From Dongia deserti (lineage in GTDB: Bacteria > Pseudomonadota > Alphaproteobacteria > Dongiales > Dongiaceae), in assembly GCF_003574735.1 (NCBI RefSeq), contig NZ_QORW01000009.1, forward strand, positions 186,001-250,000: DNA of 64,000 bases. The letters run 5' to 3'. Positions 32,534-40,880 of this stretch are shown here, piece after piece. The notes below the pieces were generated by a model. That model was given only the letters and a program-made list of their open reading frames with translations. It was not told the origin of the DNA and did not search any database. The first letter of the stretch is position 1. Each line of letters opens with the position of its first letter. The position numbers were made by a program, and so were the translations under genes.

Positions 32534-32564
32534 GTAACCTGTCAAGTGGTATTTGAGCGGTTTC
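32534..32564. promoter_or_regulatory. Inverted repeat 2, same architecture
   Basis: GTAACCTGTCA (32534-32544) and TGAGCGGTTTC (32554-32564) keep the 11-9-11 layout and the consensus GTNACCNNTCA...TGANCGGTTNC, 42 bases centre to centre from repeat 1. The second ends five bases before the CGNR gene's ATG, so it overlaps the regulator's leader. Confidence 0.55.
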
Positions 32565-32568
32565 AACG

Positions 32569-33141
32569 ATGGTTGATACGAGCACTGAGGAGATACGGGA
32601 GGGCTTTCCGTTCCTAGGCGGCCGCTTGTGGCTGGATTTCCTGAACTCCGCGCCCGCCGCGATGGGCGAATTGATCGCCACGCCGGAGGATCTCGGGCGT
32701 TGGGCCGCGGCGGCGGGGATCGCACGGGATGGCCGCGCCCACTTCACGCGCGGCGACCTGGCGACCGCGCACGCCCTGCGCAGCGCATTGCGCGGTATCT
32801 ATCACGCACTGTCGGAGGGAACGGCACCGCCGGCCAAGGCGATTGCCGAGATCAACCGGCACCTGGCCGAGGCGCCGCGCTTGCGGACGCTCGAATCGGC
32901 AAAGGGCCACCTGCGCGTGACGGAGACTCTGGAAAGCGACGTGTTCGGCCGCATCGCCTCCGACCTCACCGACTTCATCGCGGGGTTCGAGCCGCACCGC
33001 CTGCGCGCATGCAACGGCCCCGGCTGCAGCCTCGTCTTCTACGACACCGCCCGCAACGCGACGCGCCGCTGGTGCTCGATGGCGGCGTGCGGCAACCGGC
33101 ACAAGGTGGCGCGCCACCGCGCCCGCAGCGCTGCCAACTAG
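32569..33141 (+). CDS. CGNR zinc-finger transcriptional regulator (ABATE domain)
   Basis: A 190-residue regulator. The N-terminal ABATE-like domain has GGRLWLDFLNSAP and LGRWAAAAGI; the C-terminal zinc finger has LRACNGPGCSLVFYDTARN, then RRWCSMAACGNRHKVARHR, giving the Cys4 set and the CGNR motif. The family is called stress-induced and is usually a one-component regulator. It faces the alpha/beta hydrolase across 91 bases with two inverted repeats, so it likely controls that gene and itself. The ATG at 32569 is used. Confidence 0.92.
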   Translation: MVDTSTEEIREGFPFLGGRLWLDFLNSAPAAMGELIATPEDLGRWAAAAGIARDGRAHFTRGDLATAHALRSALRGIYHALSEGTAPPAKAIAEINRHLAEAPRLRTLESAKGHLRVTETLESDVFGRIASDLTDFIAGFEPHRLRACNGPGCSLVFYDTARNATRRWCSMAACGNRHKVARHRARSAAN

Positions 33142-33142
33142 G

Positions 33143-33742
33143 CTAGCCGGCGCTTGCGTGCCAGCGCGGCCTGTAGCCGCGCGCGAGGATGATGAGAAAC
33201 AGCGGCGGGGTGATGAGGTCTGCCTGGCGCACCGCGCTGCGCGGCAGCGCTTCGGTGTAGCCGTCGAACGACCAGCGCAGCAGGCGTTGGCCGCGCACGG
33301 CATAGGCGGCGCCGTCGATCGCGATCATTGCGCTGTCCGGCAGATCGGCAACGATGTGCTTCTGCGCGACGGCGTCCCTGCGCGAGGCGCGGCGCTCATC
33401 GTGCAGAATGCGGTCCGCCGCGTCCGCCATCAGCGGTGGCTCCGCCAGCGAGAGGAACTGCAACGCCTCCTGCCGCCGGCAGAAGAAGCACGGCCGATGC
33501 CCGGCGCTGAGCGCCGTCACCTCATCGAGGAAGAAGAGCGAGGTATAGCCATCGCCCATGGCCTCGTGCTGATTGCCCTTGTAGTGGATGTCGCAGCAGA
33601 TCCAATGCCGGCTGGCCCACCGGCGCTTGCCGAGGGTGCGATCGTCCCGATGGAACTTTCCGCCGCGATTGCCCATCATGGTTCCGCGCGCCGCAGTGGC
33701 GACGAGCTCGCCGAAGGGGTTCACGCGGTTCTGCAGGGGCAT
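33143..33742 (-). CDS. Conserved alphaproteobacterial protein of unknown function
   Basis: A 199-residue protein opening LQNRVNPFGELVATAARGTMMGNRGGKFH (landmarks LQNRVNPFGELVA and MGNRGGKFH), then RRWASRHWICCDIHYKGN, GDGYTSLFFLDEVTALSAGHRPCFFCRR. I recall this opening and the DEVTALxAGHRPCFxCRR block in many alphaproteobacterial genomes, without an assigned function. Clustered Cys and His residues (WICCDIHY, HRPCFFC) suggest a metal site. The ATG at 33742 has a GGAG six bases upstream; an earlier ATG lies at 33757. It is convergent with the CGNR gene. Confidence 0.83.
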   Translation of the reverse strand: MPLQNRVNPFGELVATAARGTMMGNRGGKFHRDDRTLGKRRWASRHWICCDIHYKGNQHEAMGDGYTSLFFLDEVTALSAGHRPCFFCRRQEALQFLSLAEPPLMADAADRILHDERRASRRDAVAQKHIVADLPDSAMIAIDGAAYAVRGQRLLRWSFDGYTEALPRSAVRQADLITPPLFLIILARGYRPRWHASAG

Positions 33743-33853
33743 AAGGGTCTCCGCCATCGTCGGTGCCAGACACTGCGCCGGCAGTGTGACGGAGTGTGTC
33801 AGCTGCCTTTACCGCGCGACCCGGATCTTGCACCGGATCCGCGTGCCGCAAGC

Positions 33854-34543
33854 TCACGACCTTGTTCCCGGCTCCCAGAGCGGGCGCGCCATGGTTTCGG
33901 CGTAGCTCCGGAACATCAGGTTGAACGAGAAGCTGATGCGCAGCTCCTGGCTGGCATTGGCATCGACTGAATGGCACAGCCAGGCGGGGAAGAGCAGCAG
34001 CGTTCCTTCGGTGACCCGCACCACCACCTCGTCGGTGTTCTCCGCGGTCAGCGCGGTGACCGGCGGGCGGACGATGCCGGCCTGGGGTCTCGGATCGTGG
34101 AAGTCGATGGTGTCGGCCCCCGGTGGCGTCCTCACGTAATAAACGCCGCTCAGATAATTGTTGGGATGGCTGTGCTCGGGATGGGCCGCACCCGGCGCAT
34201 TCACATTGGCCCAGCAGCCACTGACGAGGATGCCGGCATGGCTGACCTTGAGATAGGAGAGCGCGCCCTGCGCCGCCGCCTGGACGCAGTCGATGAGCGC
34301 GCGGAACGGCGCGCGTTCATGCAAGTCATGTGGCGATTGCCAGCTCTGCTCAGGACGCAACGACGAGAGCGGCGCGCCGATCTCCCCGAGCGCGGCGATG
34401 AGGGCGGCGTTCATCGGTTGGAACACGCCGCGTGCCAGCTCCGCCTTCCACACGAAGGACGGAAACATGCGCAGGATGTCGGTCTTCTCGAACCGCACGC
34501 TGCGCGTGAGTTCTGTGCGCTCTGACTCTGTGCGCTCGGGCAT
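33854..34543 (-). CDS. 2OG-Fe(II) oxygenase (TIGR02466-type)
   Basis: A 229-residue putative prolyl 4-hydroxylase-like enzyme: MFPSFVWKAELARGVFQPMN near the start, NVNAPGAAHPEHSHPNNYLSGVYYV where H, H and the following residues give the iron site, IDFHDPRP, and LLLFPAWLCHSVDANASQELRISFSFN with the distal H and the R of the 2OG salt bridge. The start is the ATG at 34543; the ORF extends to 34597. The protein is unlike the IPNS-type oxygenase at 21603. No substrate clue is adjacent. Confidence 0.87.
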   Translation of the reverse strand: MPERTESERTELTRSVRFEKTDILRMFPSFVWKAELARGVFQPMNAALIAALGEIGAPLSSLRPEQSWQSPHDLHERAPFRALIDCVQAAAQGALSYLKVSHAGILVSGCWANVNAPGAAHPEHSHPNNYLSGVYYVRTPPGADTIDFHDPRPQAGIVRPPVTALTAENTDEVVVRVTEGTLLLFPAWLCHSVDANASQELRISFSFNLMFRSYAETMARPLWEPGTRS

Positions 34544-34630
34544 GGCCACGGCCTCTCGCGAGGCAAAGTGCACCGTCAGTATACGCCCCTGGCACAAGCT
34601 GGGAAGGAGCGAAGCCGGGGCGAGGCCAGC

Positions 34631-35233
34631 CTAACTCCTAGGGCTGGTCGCCCGTTCCGTGGCAACCTGGGACCCGTGGTGTGCCGACCAACGGCGCTCC
34701 AGCTCAGCGCAGAAATGCTCGACCTGTTGTGCGTCGAAGGCCGCCTTGGGGAATGCATATGTGTGGATGGAGGAGACCCGAACTGCAAAGAAAGGGTCCG
34801 AAACGGTTACCTGAAGAATGCATTGCCAGGAGAGATGTGTCAGGCACTCTTTCCCTTCGATCGTCAGGCCCCTTCCGTCGATCGCGTAGCGAGAGCCTGC
34901 TTTGGACATCTCGGCGTTACCGCGCCCCGCCACTATTCGCACCCGGGATTGCATCGCGGAGAAGGCTACGAACGCGAGCGGGATCGTCGCCGGGCTCCAG
35001 GTGTAAAACGAACTCGCGTCAGCCGACTGGTTCGCGAACTCGATCAGCGACACCATGGCAAACAGCAAGGCGCCAGACACGAGCAGCTGGAACGCCCAGA
35101 ATAGTGGATCACGACGGCAGGTCGCAGCGATGTGACGCCATGCAACGGTGCTCATCTGCTTGCCTTCGGCCAGGGTCGTGTCCCTGGCCTGCACGATCGA
35201 CAGTGGCATGGATTCCGCCGCTGCAACGGTCAT
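34631..35233 (-). CDS. YcxB-like membrane protein (second copy)
   Basis: A 200-residue protein with two hydrophobic segments (LFWAFQLLVSGALLFAMVSLI and ATIPLAFVAFSAM), then YAIDGRGLTIEGKECLTHLSWQCIL and TYAFPKAAFDAQQVEHFCAELERRW. The tail matches the YcxB pattern of the protein at 28606-29193: W at the start of a helix, a pattern FPxxAF, and F...L..RW. Unlike that copy it has no EF-G-like neighbour. The ATG at 35233 follows GGGGGGTGAA. Function unknown. Confidence 0.76.
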   Translation of the reverse strand: MTVAAAESMPLSIVQARDTTLAEGKQMSTVAWRHIAATCRRDPLFWAFQLLVSGALLFAMVSLIEFANQSADASSFYTWSPATIPLAFVAFSAMQSRVRIVAGRGNAEMSKAGSRYAIDGRGLTIEGKECLTHLSWQCILQVTVSDPFFAVRVSSIHTYAFPKAAFDAQQVEHFCAELERRWSAHHGSQVATERATSPRS

Positions 35234-35350
35234 TTCACCCCCCAATCACCTGGATCCATCGAACCGAACTCACTTAATTCCTTCGAGCAGAGCGAACAGC
35301 AATCTCGGGAAATTTCATTCCGACCCTAAATCCCCCATTCCGCACAGCGT

Positions 35351-35674
35351 CTACGCGAGGAGTCGCTCTGCCATTCCCCAGGCGACGTGGTTCGCAGGAT
35401 CGACTGCAAAGCCATTGTCCAGAGGAGCGTCGCTCGGCGCGAGGAGAATGTGAACAGAGGTCGCCTGTTCGCCACCAAGTGGAAATCCGTGCCAGCGCGA
35501 ACGCAGCAGAACGCGCTGGTAGAGGCTGTTCTGGTACTCGATCGGCTGATCCAGGTGGACCAAAGCCCATTCGATATCGTTGCTCGAGCGAACCAGGCGC
35601 TCGATCGTACCGCGTCGAGGCAGCTGGCCGGCTAGTTCTTCGTTCTGATCCAAATATGAGAGAAGCAGCCGCAT
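35351..35674 (-). CDS. Small conserved protein coupled to yifB/comM
   Basis: A 107-residue protein starting MRLLLSYLDQNEEL, with IEWALVHLDQPIEYQNSLYQRVLL, RSRWHGFPLGGEQATSVHILL and WGMAERLLA at the end. I do not recognise a family. Its ATG (35674) lies two bases after the stop of the upstream ComM-like gene (TGA-GC-ATG), so it is almost certainly translated from the same mRNA. The long overlapping open frame to 36157 is an antisense-like shadow inside comM. It may modulate the ATPase (inference). Confidence 0.72.
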   Translation of the reverse strand: MRLLLSYLDQNEELAGQLPRRGTIERLVRSSNDIEWALVHLDQPIEYQNSLYQRVLLRSRWHGFPLGGEQATSVHILLAPSDAPLDNGFAVDPANHVAWGMAERLLA

Positions 35675-35676
35675 GC

Positions 35677-37191
35677 TCACCGCCCCGGCAACACGCGCCT
35701 GTAGGTCAACGCCTCCGCCACATGGATCTGCTTGATGGCGCCGCCGCCTTCCAAATCGGCGAGCGTGCGCGCGACGCGGAGCACGCGGTGGAAGCCGCGC
35801 GCGGACAGACGGAAGCGTTCGATCGCTTGGGTGATGAGCTTGCGGCTGGCCTCGTCGAGCGAGGCGACCTGCTCCAGCAACTCGCCGTCGCATTCGGCGT
35901 TGGTGCGGATGCCGTTGCCTTTCTGCTTGTAGCGCTCGGTCTGGATGGCGCGCGCCTGCGCCACGCGGGCGGCGACTTCGGCGCTGCCTTCGGCGGGCGG
36001 CGGGAGCGTCAAATCGGTGGCGCTCACGGCGGGCACGTCGATGTGGAGGTCGATGCGGTCGAACAAGGGGCCGGAGATGCGGCTCTGGTAATCCTGCGCG
36101 CATTTGGGCGCGCGGCCGCAGGCCTGCACTGGGTCGTCGAGATGGCCGCACGGGCACGGGTTCATCGCGGCGACCAGCTGCACGCGCGCGGGATACGTGA
36201 CATGCGCGTTGGCGCGGGCGATCGAAGCGCGGCCCGACTCCAGCGGCTGGCGCAAGGCCTCGAGCGTCGCGCGTTGGAACTCCGGCAGCTCATCGAGAAA
36301 CAAGACACCGAGATGCGCAAGCGAGATCTCGCCGGGCTTGGCGCGCTGCCCGCCGCCGACCAGCGACGGCAGCGAGGCCGAATGGTGCGGATCCCGAAAG
36401 GGACGGCGCCGGCGCAGCTTGCCATCCTGCAGCAGGCCCGCCAGCGAATGGATCATGCTGGTGTCCAACGCCTCCGCGGGATCGAGCGGCGGCAGCAATC
36501 CCGGCAGGCGCTGCGCCAGCATCGACTTGCCGGAGCCCGGCGGGCCCACCATCAAGAGATTATGATTGCCCGCTGCCGCGATCTCCAGCGCGCGCTTGGC
36601 GCTCTCCTGGCCCTTGATGTCGCGGAGGTCGGGATAGATCGCATCTTCTTCGGCGAGCTGCGGCTTCGGCGCGGAGAGGATCTGCCGCCCCTTGCAGTGA
36701 TTGATCAGCGCGATGAGATGATCGGGCGCGAGCACGTCGAGCTCGCCGGCCCACGCTGCCTCGCCGCCTTGCACCTTGGGGCAGATGAGACCCATTCCTT
36801 GGCGCGCGCCGAACATCGCAGCGGGCAGCACGCCTGCGACCGGCGCGATCGAGCCGTCGAGCCCGAGCTCGCCCAGGCACACGTGCTGCGCGACATCATC
36901 GGGCGTGAGCGCGCCGAGCGCGATCAGCATCGCCAGCGCAATCGGCAGGTCGAAATGCGTGCCTTCCTTCGCGAGGTCTGCCGGCGCCAGATTCACGATG
37001 ATGCGCTTGCCCGGCAGCGCCAGGCCGATCGCCGTCAAGGCGCCGCGCACGCGCTCCTTGCTCTCCGCCACCTGCTTGTCCGGCAAGCCGACGATGGCAA
37101 AGGCGGGAACGCCACCCGCCATCTGCACCTGCACATCCACGCCCAGCACATCGATGCCCTGGAATGCGACAGTGCGGACGCGCGCGGTCAT
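35677..37191 (-). CDS. comM: YifB-family Mg-chelatase-like AAA+ ATPase (ComM-like)
   Basis: A 504-residue protein. The N-terminal S5/Lon-like part has GVDVQVQMAGGVPAFAIVGLPD and ALTAIGLALPGKRIIVNLAPADLAKEG; the AAA+ part has Walker A VGPPGSGKSMLAQRLPG, Walker B VLFLDELPEF, sensor-like AAMNPCPCGH and a Cys-rich insert (PCPCG and CGRAPKCAQ) with PLFDRIDLH. ComM is a hexameric helicase that drives branch migration in natural transformation. The ATG at 37191 (MTARVRTVAFQG) is used; the frame extends upstream to 37272. A 107-residue gene directly follows. Confidence 0.93.
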   Translation of the reverse strand: MTARVRTVAFQGIDVLGVDVQVQMAGGVPAFAIVGLPDKQVAESKERVRGALTAIGLALPGKRIIVNLAPADLAKEGTHFDLPIALAMLIALGALTPDDVAQHVCLGELGLDGSIAPVAGVLPAAMFGARQGMGLICPKVQGGEAAWAGELDVLAPDHLIALINHCKGRQILSAPKPQLAEEDAIYPDLRDIKGQESAKRALEIAAAGNHNLLMVGPPGSGKSMLAQRLPGLLPPLDPAEALDTSMIHSLAGLLQDGKLRRRRPFRDPHHSASLPSLVGGGQRAKPGEISLAHLGVLFLDELPEFQRATLEALRQPLESGRASIARANAHVTYPARVQLVAAMNPCPCGHLDDPVQACGRAPKCAQDYQSRISGPLFDRIDLHIDVPAVSATDLTLPPPAEGSAEVAARVAQARAIQTERYKQKGNGIRTNAECDGELLEQVASLDEASRKLITQAIERFRLSARGFHRVLRVARTLADLEGGGAIKQIHVAEALTYRRVLPGR

Positions 37192-37828
37192 GAGTGCGAA
37201 GCAGTTCCCCGGTTTGAAGCCGGGGCGATGATGCCATGCTGGCGGTTGCGCTTCAACAACCGAAGGTGGCAATCTGGCGCGCCCTAGCAGGCGGACGCAT
37301 CAGAGATGGAATTCGCCAGGATTTGCTTATCGCTATGGCATGCCATAGGCTCGCATGCGTTCCGCCAGATCGAATGAATCAGCCGCGATCTCTTCACTGG
37401 TCTTGACGTGCAGATCCGCCGCGCTTGGATAAAGTGGCTGCGCCGTAGGTGCGTGAGCCGCGCAAGCGCTGCAAATGCAATATCTGGCACGATCGTTCTT
37501 GCGCTCTTGCGACCGCGCACCTTACGGTGCGCCACCCCTCGTCCGACTCCGGCTAGGCGCGGCTGTGCCTCGCCAAACCTTCGTATCCTTCTCCCGCAAG
37601 GGGAGGAGGGGTCGCGGCTGGTTCCTCATATGCGATTGCCGTACCTCGACGCAGCGGAAGGCGCGCCTCATGGAAATTATCGACGAATGCCCGATCCATC
37701 GCACGCGGACGTCTGAAATCAGGATCGGGACCAGCCTGTCGGCCGGCTGAGAGCGGATTTCGCGCCGATTTCTGGGGTTTGGACGCGCCACTTGCGGAAC
37801 TGGTTGCGCCGTCAGGGGTTGACGGCGC
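37192..37828. other. 637-base gap: coding-like remnant and family B repeat
   Basis: No full gene is supported. On the minus strand an open frame ending at a TAG at 37333-37335 has a coding-like stretch (landmarks PLYPSAADLHVKTSEEIAA and FDLAERMRAYGMP) but no start codon with a ribosome-binding site upstream; it may be the 3' remnant of a gene. At about 37500-37616 lies a family B repeat piece (GCCAAACCTTCGTATCC, CTTCTCCCGCAAGGGG). A 26-codon frame from 37670 (MEIIDECPIHRT) is not convincing. The AsmA promoter should lie near the right end. Confidence 0.4.
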
Positions 37829-39688
37829 ATGCCAAAAGACAGGCGAAGTCATGTCGGCCGGCTGGCCCGGGCAGCCGCGATCGGCCTGGGAGGGCTGGTC
37901 ATCCTATTGGTGCTGGCGACGGGTGGCGCCGCTCTCTGGCTGTCGCGTGCCGATCTGACGTCGATCGCGGAGCGCGGGGCCAGCGATACGCTGGGGCGTC
38001 GCGTCAGCCTGGGCAGCCTTCACGTCGACTGGGGCAATCCCCTCGGCATCGAGATCAGGGATCTCGCCATTGCCAACGCGAGCTGGGGCAGCAAACCCGA
38101 AATGATGCGGGTCGGGCGGATCTCGGCGCTCGTCGACCTCGGCTCGCTGTTCCGGGGCGTGCTCCACTATGAGCGGCTGCGCATCGCCGATGCGGCCGTC
38201 GTGCTGGAGCGCGACGGGGGTGGAAACGGGAACTGGACGTTCGGCGAAGGCGCGACCGGCCTCGCGCTGTTTCCGAAGAATCGGACCGAGTTTCCGACGC
38301 TGATCGATTTCATCGGCGATCGCGGGCTCATCACCTATCGCACGCGCAGCGACACGCTGCTGAGCATCAGGCTCGATCATGTGGCGATCTCCTCGCCCAC
38401 GGAAGATGCGCCCGCGCGTCTGCGGGCCGAAGGCGCCTACAACGATGTTCCGGCGCGCCTCGACGCCGAGACGGACTCCTACAGGACGCTGCGGGATGAC
38501 AACGTGCCCTTCGGCGCGCGCTTCACCCTGGGTGGACGCGATACCGACATCGCCTTCAACGGCAAATTATGGAAGCCGCTCGACTTCGATGGCGCACGTG
38601 GTGAGCTCTCGATCAACGCTCGCACGCTCGCTGACATCATCGGCGTCATGAGTGGCAAGACGCAGGCGAACGTGCCGCTCTCGATCGGCGGGATCCTGCG
38701 GCGCGACGGCGATCTGTGGTCGCTGGCCGCGGCGAAGGGCCAAGTGAAGCAATCCGACTTCTCGGGCGCTCTCTCGCTGAACGAAGGCGAATCCGGCCAA
38801 CCCGACGACATCGCGCTCGATCTCGCTTTCAGCACGCTGGATATCGATGATCTCGCGCGCTCCTTCGCCGGCGGAGACGGCCCGCCGAGGCTAAGTGCGA
38901 TCCCCCTCAAACCAAGTGCGCTGACCGTGGACATGACCGCTGCGCTGACGGCTCTGCGCGCCACCATCGGCGGACGAGACCTGCACAGCGCCGCTTTGCA
39001 GGGCCGCCTGGCAGGCGGCCAAGTGCGGGTCAAAGACCTGAGCTTTGCCTTGGGCGGAGGCGGAACGGTGCACATGGCGGCATCGCTCGCCGATCGCGAG
39101 CTCAATATGCAGGCGCGCCTCTCGCGCGCGAGGGTGAATGCGGTCGCCCGCACCTTGGGCGCTACGGACGGCGAGATTCGCGGCCGGATGGACGGTGCTC
39201 TCACCTTCTCCATGACGGGACCGACGGTCGGCGCGGCGTTGAAGCGCAGCGAAGGTGCCGCCGTCCTCGCGCTGCGCAATGGCGCGATTGCGCGCAGCCT
39301 GGTCGAGCGGTTGTCCGCCGACCTGCGCAGCCTGTTCCGCAGCCAGGAAGGAACCGTGCCGGTCTCCTGCCTGCTGGGCGTGGTGACGATGAAGAACGGG
39401 CTTGCCGTGCTCGCACCGCTGCGCCTGGAATCGGCCGATGCGACCGCGACCGGCGGCGGTGAGATCGACCTGCCGAACGATAAGCTCGACGTGACGATCA
39501 AGACGGAGCCGGGCAGCACCAGCTTCTTCGCGCTCGACATCCCTGTCCGGATCAGCGGCCCGTTCGGGCGGCTCAGTGCCGAGCCGCTGGCCGACGACGA
39601 TGACTACCCGCTGAAACAGCCCGCTGCCGCGCACGAGTTGCCGCCGGATCTGCTCGAGATGGCAAACGGCAGCCGATGCTGGGAGTGA
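37829..39688 (+). CDS. AsmA-family envelope protein
   Basis: A 619-residue protein with an N-terminal membrane anchor (AIGLGGLVILLVLATGGAALWLS) and a long, repetitive beta-rich periplasmic part. AsmA features are the early TLGRRVSLGSLHVDWGNPLGIEIRDL block and the C-terminal region with MKNGLAVLAPLRLESADATATGGGEIDLPNDKLDVTI, seen as landmarks GGGEIDLPNDKLDV and ISGPFGRLSAEPL. AsmA-like proteins bridge inner and outer membranes and help move phospholipids. The ATG at 37829 is in context GGCGCATGCC. No cotranscribed partner is apparent. Confidence 0.9.
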   Translation: MPKDRRSHVGRLARAAAIGLGGLVILLVLATGGAALWLSRADLTSIAERGASDTLGRRVSLGSLHVDWGNPLGIEIRDLAIANASWGSKPEMMRVGRISALVDLGSLFRGVLHYERLRIADAAVVLERDGGGNGNWTFGEGATGLALFPKNRTEFPTLIDFIGDRGLITYRTRSDTLLSIRLDHVAISSPTEDAPARLRAEGAYNDVPARLDAETDSYRTLRDDNVPFGARFTLGGRDTDIAFNGKLWKPLDFDGARGELSINARTLADIIGVMSGKTQANVPLSIGGILRRDGDLWSLAAAKGQVKQSDFSGALSLNEGESGQPDDIALDLAFSTLDIDDLARSFAGGDGPPRLSAIPLKPSALTVDMTAALTALRATIGGRDLHSAALQGRLAGGQVRVKDLSFALGGGGTVHMAASLADRELNMQARLSRARVNAVARTLGATDGEIRGRMDGALTFSMTGPTVGAALKRSEGAAVLALRNGAIARSLVERLSADLRSLFRSQEGTVPVSCLLGVVTMKNGLAVLAPLRLESADATATGGGEIDLPNDKLDVTIKTEPGSTSFFALDIPVRISGPFGRLSAEPLADDDDYPLKQPAAAHELPPDLLEMANGSRCWE

Positions 39689-39733
39689 GGGGATGAGCGC
39701 CACATATGAAAGGAGAAGCGCCCTTCATCACCT

Positions 39734-40075
39734 TCAATCCCCGCCGCAATTGCCGCTGCTGGCGATGATGTGCAGGATCTGCACCGATTGCGGCAACTCG
39801 ATCAGGAACTCGGGATCGCGGTCGAGGTGATGGATCTGCTTGGGGTCGCTGCCGGTGAAGCGCGCCATCGCCTCGATGCTCTCCCAATAGGAGATGGTGA
39901 TGAACTCGCTCTCGCCATCACGGTCCTCGCGCAGCGATTGGACGCCGAGCGCTTTCTCCTCCAGCGGCTTGATGCCCACCTCGTAATTGTAGCGCGCATA
40001 CTCGTCGGCCTTTGCCGCCGGCACGCGGCCGCGCCAGATGCGCGCGATCCTGGGTTTGACGGCGCGATCGCTCAT
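39734..40075 (-). CDS. ABM-like small protein (second copy)
   Basis: A 113-residue protein: IARIWRGRVPAAKADEYARY opening strand, GVQSLREDRDGESEFITISY, then WESIEAMARFTGSD, typical of the antibiotic-biosynthesis-monooxygenase-like fold. It is a paralogue of the protein at 23622-23948 by the IWRGxxxAxxADEY and YWESxxAxxxF patterns. The ATG at 40075 has a very good GGGAGGTGACG ribosome-binding site; a GTG six bases further upstream is inside it. Function unknown. Confidence 0.83.
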   Translation of the reverse strand: MSDRAVKPRIARIWRGRVPAAKADEYARYNYEVGIKPLEEKALGVQSLREDRDGESEFITISYWESIEAMARFTGSDPKQIHHLDRDPEFLIELPQSVQILHIIASSGNCGGD

Positions 40076-40129
40076 CGTCACCTCCCTCGCCGAGCTCTGC
40101 GCGGAGAACGCACCCGGCCTTCAGCCGTT

Positions 40130-40200
40130 CCCGATCGGCCGTGTCAATTCCCGATCGGCCGTGTCAATTCCCGATCGGCCGTGTCAATTCCCGATCGGCC
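40130..40200. repeat. 20-base tandem repeat across the 3' end of the GST gene
   Basis: CCCGATCGGCCGTGTCAATT occurs three times in a row (40130-40189) with a partial fourth unit to 40200. The GST stop codon at 40164-40166 lies inside; each unit repeats the same GGGAATTGA-like sequence, but in a different frame because 20 is not a multiple of three. Each unit contains the palindrome CCGATCGG. Confidence 0.9.
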
Positions 40201-40835
40201 GCGGCGATTTCCGCCGCCGCCTTCCCGAAGGGCGGCCGTGCCCGCAGCCGGTCATACCAAGCGGCAAGAGCCGGATAGTCCCGGATCGATGGCCCCTTGA
40301 GCCGCTGGGTCCACAGGACGGTCATGAACATCGCGATGTCGGCGCAGGAGAGATCGCCGCACAGAAAGTCGCGCCGGCCGAGAATTTCGGCGAGCGCGGT
40401 GAAATGATCGCGCAGTGCGGCCTCCGCCCGGGCGCCAGCCTCTTCGTCGGCCGCGCGCCGCGCCGGATCGGGGTGCGGCGGATCGGTGCGATAGAAGAAG
40501 GTGCGCGCGTGGGGAAACACAACTTCATCGGCGCGCAGTTCCATCATCCGGCATTGCGCCCGCGCCACAGCACCTTTCGGCATCAAGGGCGGCGTCGGAT
40601 AGGCTTCCTCCAGATACTCGAAGATCAAGGTCGAATCGAACAAGGTGAAGTCGCCGTCCACCAGCACCGGCACCTGTCCCTTGGGGTTGGCGGCCAGCAC
40701 GTCCGGATGCTTCGGCTGATAGCCGCGCTCCTGCGTGAACGGCACCATCACGCGCTCGAACGCGACGCCCTTTTCGCTGAGGGCGATCTCCACCTTGCGC
40801 GAGAACAGGCTCAACGGCCCGGAATAAAGTTTCAT
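40164..40835 (-). CDS. Glutathione S-transferase
   Basis: A 223-residue enzyme with the thioredoxin-like N-terminal domain (MKLYSGPLSLFSRKVEIALSEKG, VLAANPKGQVPVLVDGD, STLIFEYLEEAYP) and an all-helical C-terminal domain (YPALAAWYDRLRARPPF). The SLFSRKV segment places a serine near the glutathione, as in many bacterial beta- and theta-like GSTs. The C-terminus (DRELTRPIGN) is encoded in the 20-base tandem repeat. The upstream operator-like dyad at 40881 and the divergent MerR fusion regulator suggest induced expression. Confidence 0.92.
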   Translation of the reverse strand: MKLYSGPLSLFSRKVEIALSEKGVAFERVMVPFTQERGYQPKHPDVLAANPKGQVPVLVDGDFTLFDSTLIFEYLEEAYPTPPLMPKGAVARAQCRMMELRADEVVFPHARTFFYRTDPPHPDPARRAADEEAGARAEAALRDHFTALAEILGRRDFLCGDLSCADIAMFMTVLWTQRLKGPSIRDYPALAAWYDRLRARPPFGKAAAEIAAADRELTRPIGN

Positions 40836-40880
40836 GACTTGTGCTCCGCTGCGCTCTCACAACGGAGCATGGATCGGGAC

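Noticed and set aside
35675-36157. An upstream extension of the 107-residue gene within comM
   Set aside because: It is Arg/Pro-rich, antisense-frame sequence inside comM; the ATG at 35674 is the sensible start.
37670-37750. A 26-codon plus-strand frame MEIIDECPIHRT
   Set aside because: No ribosome-binding site, no homology, and it lies in a repeat-rich gap.
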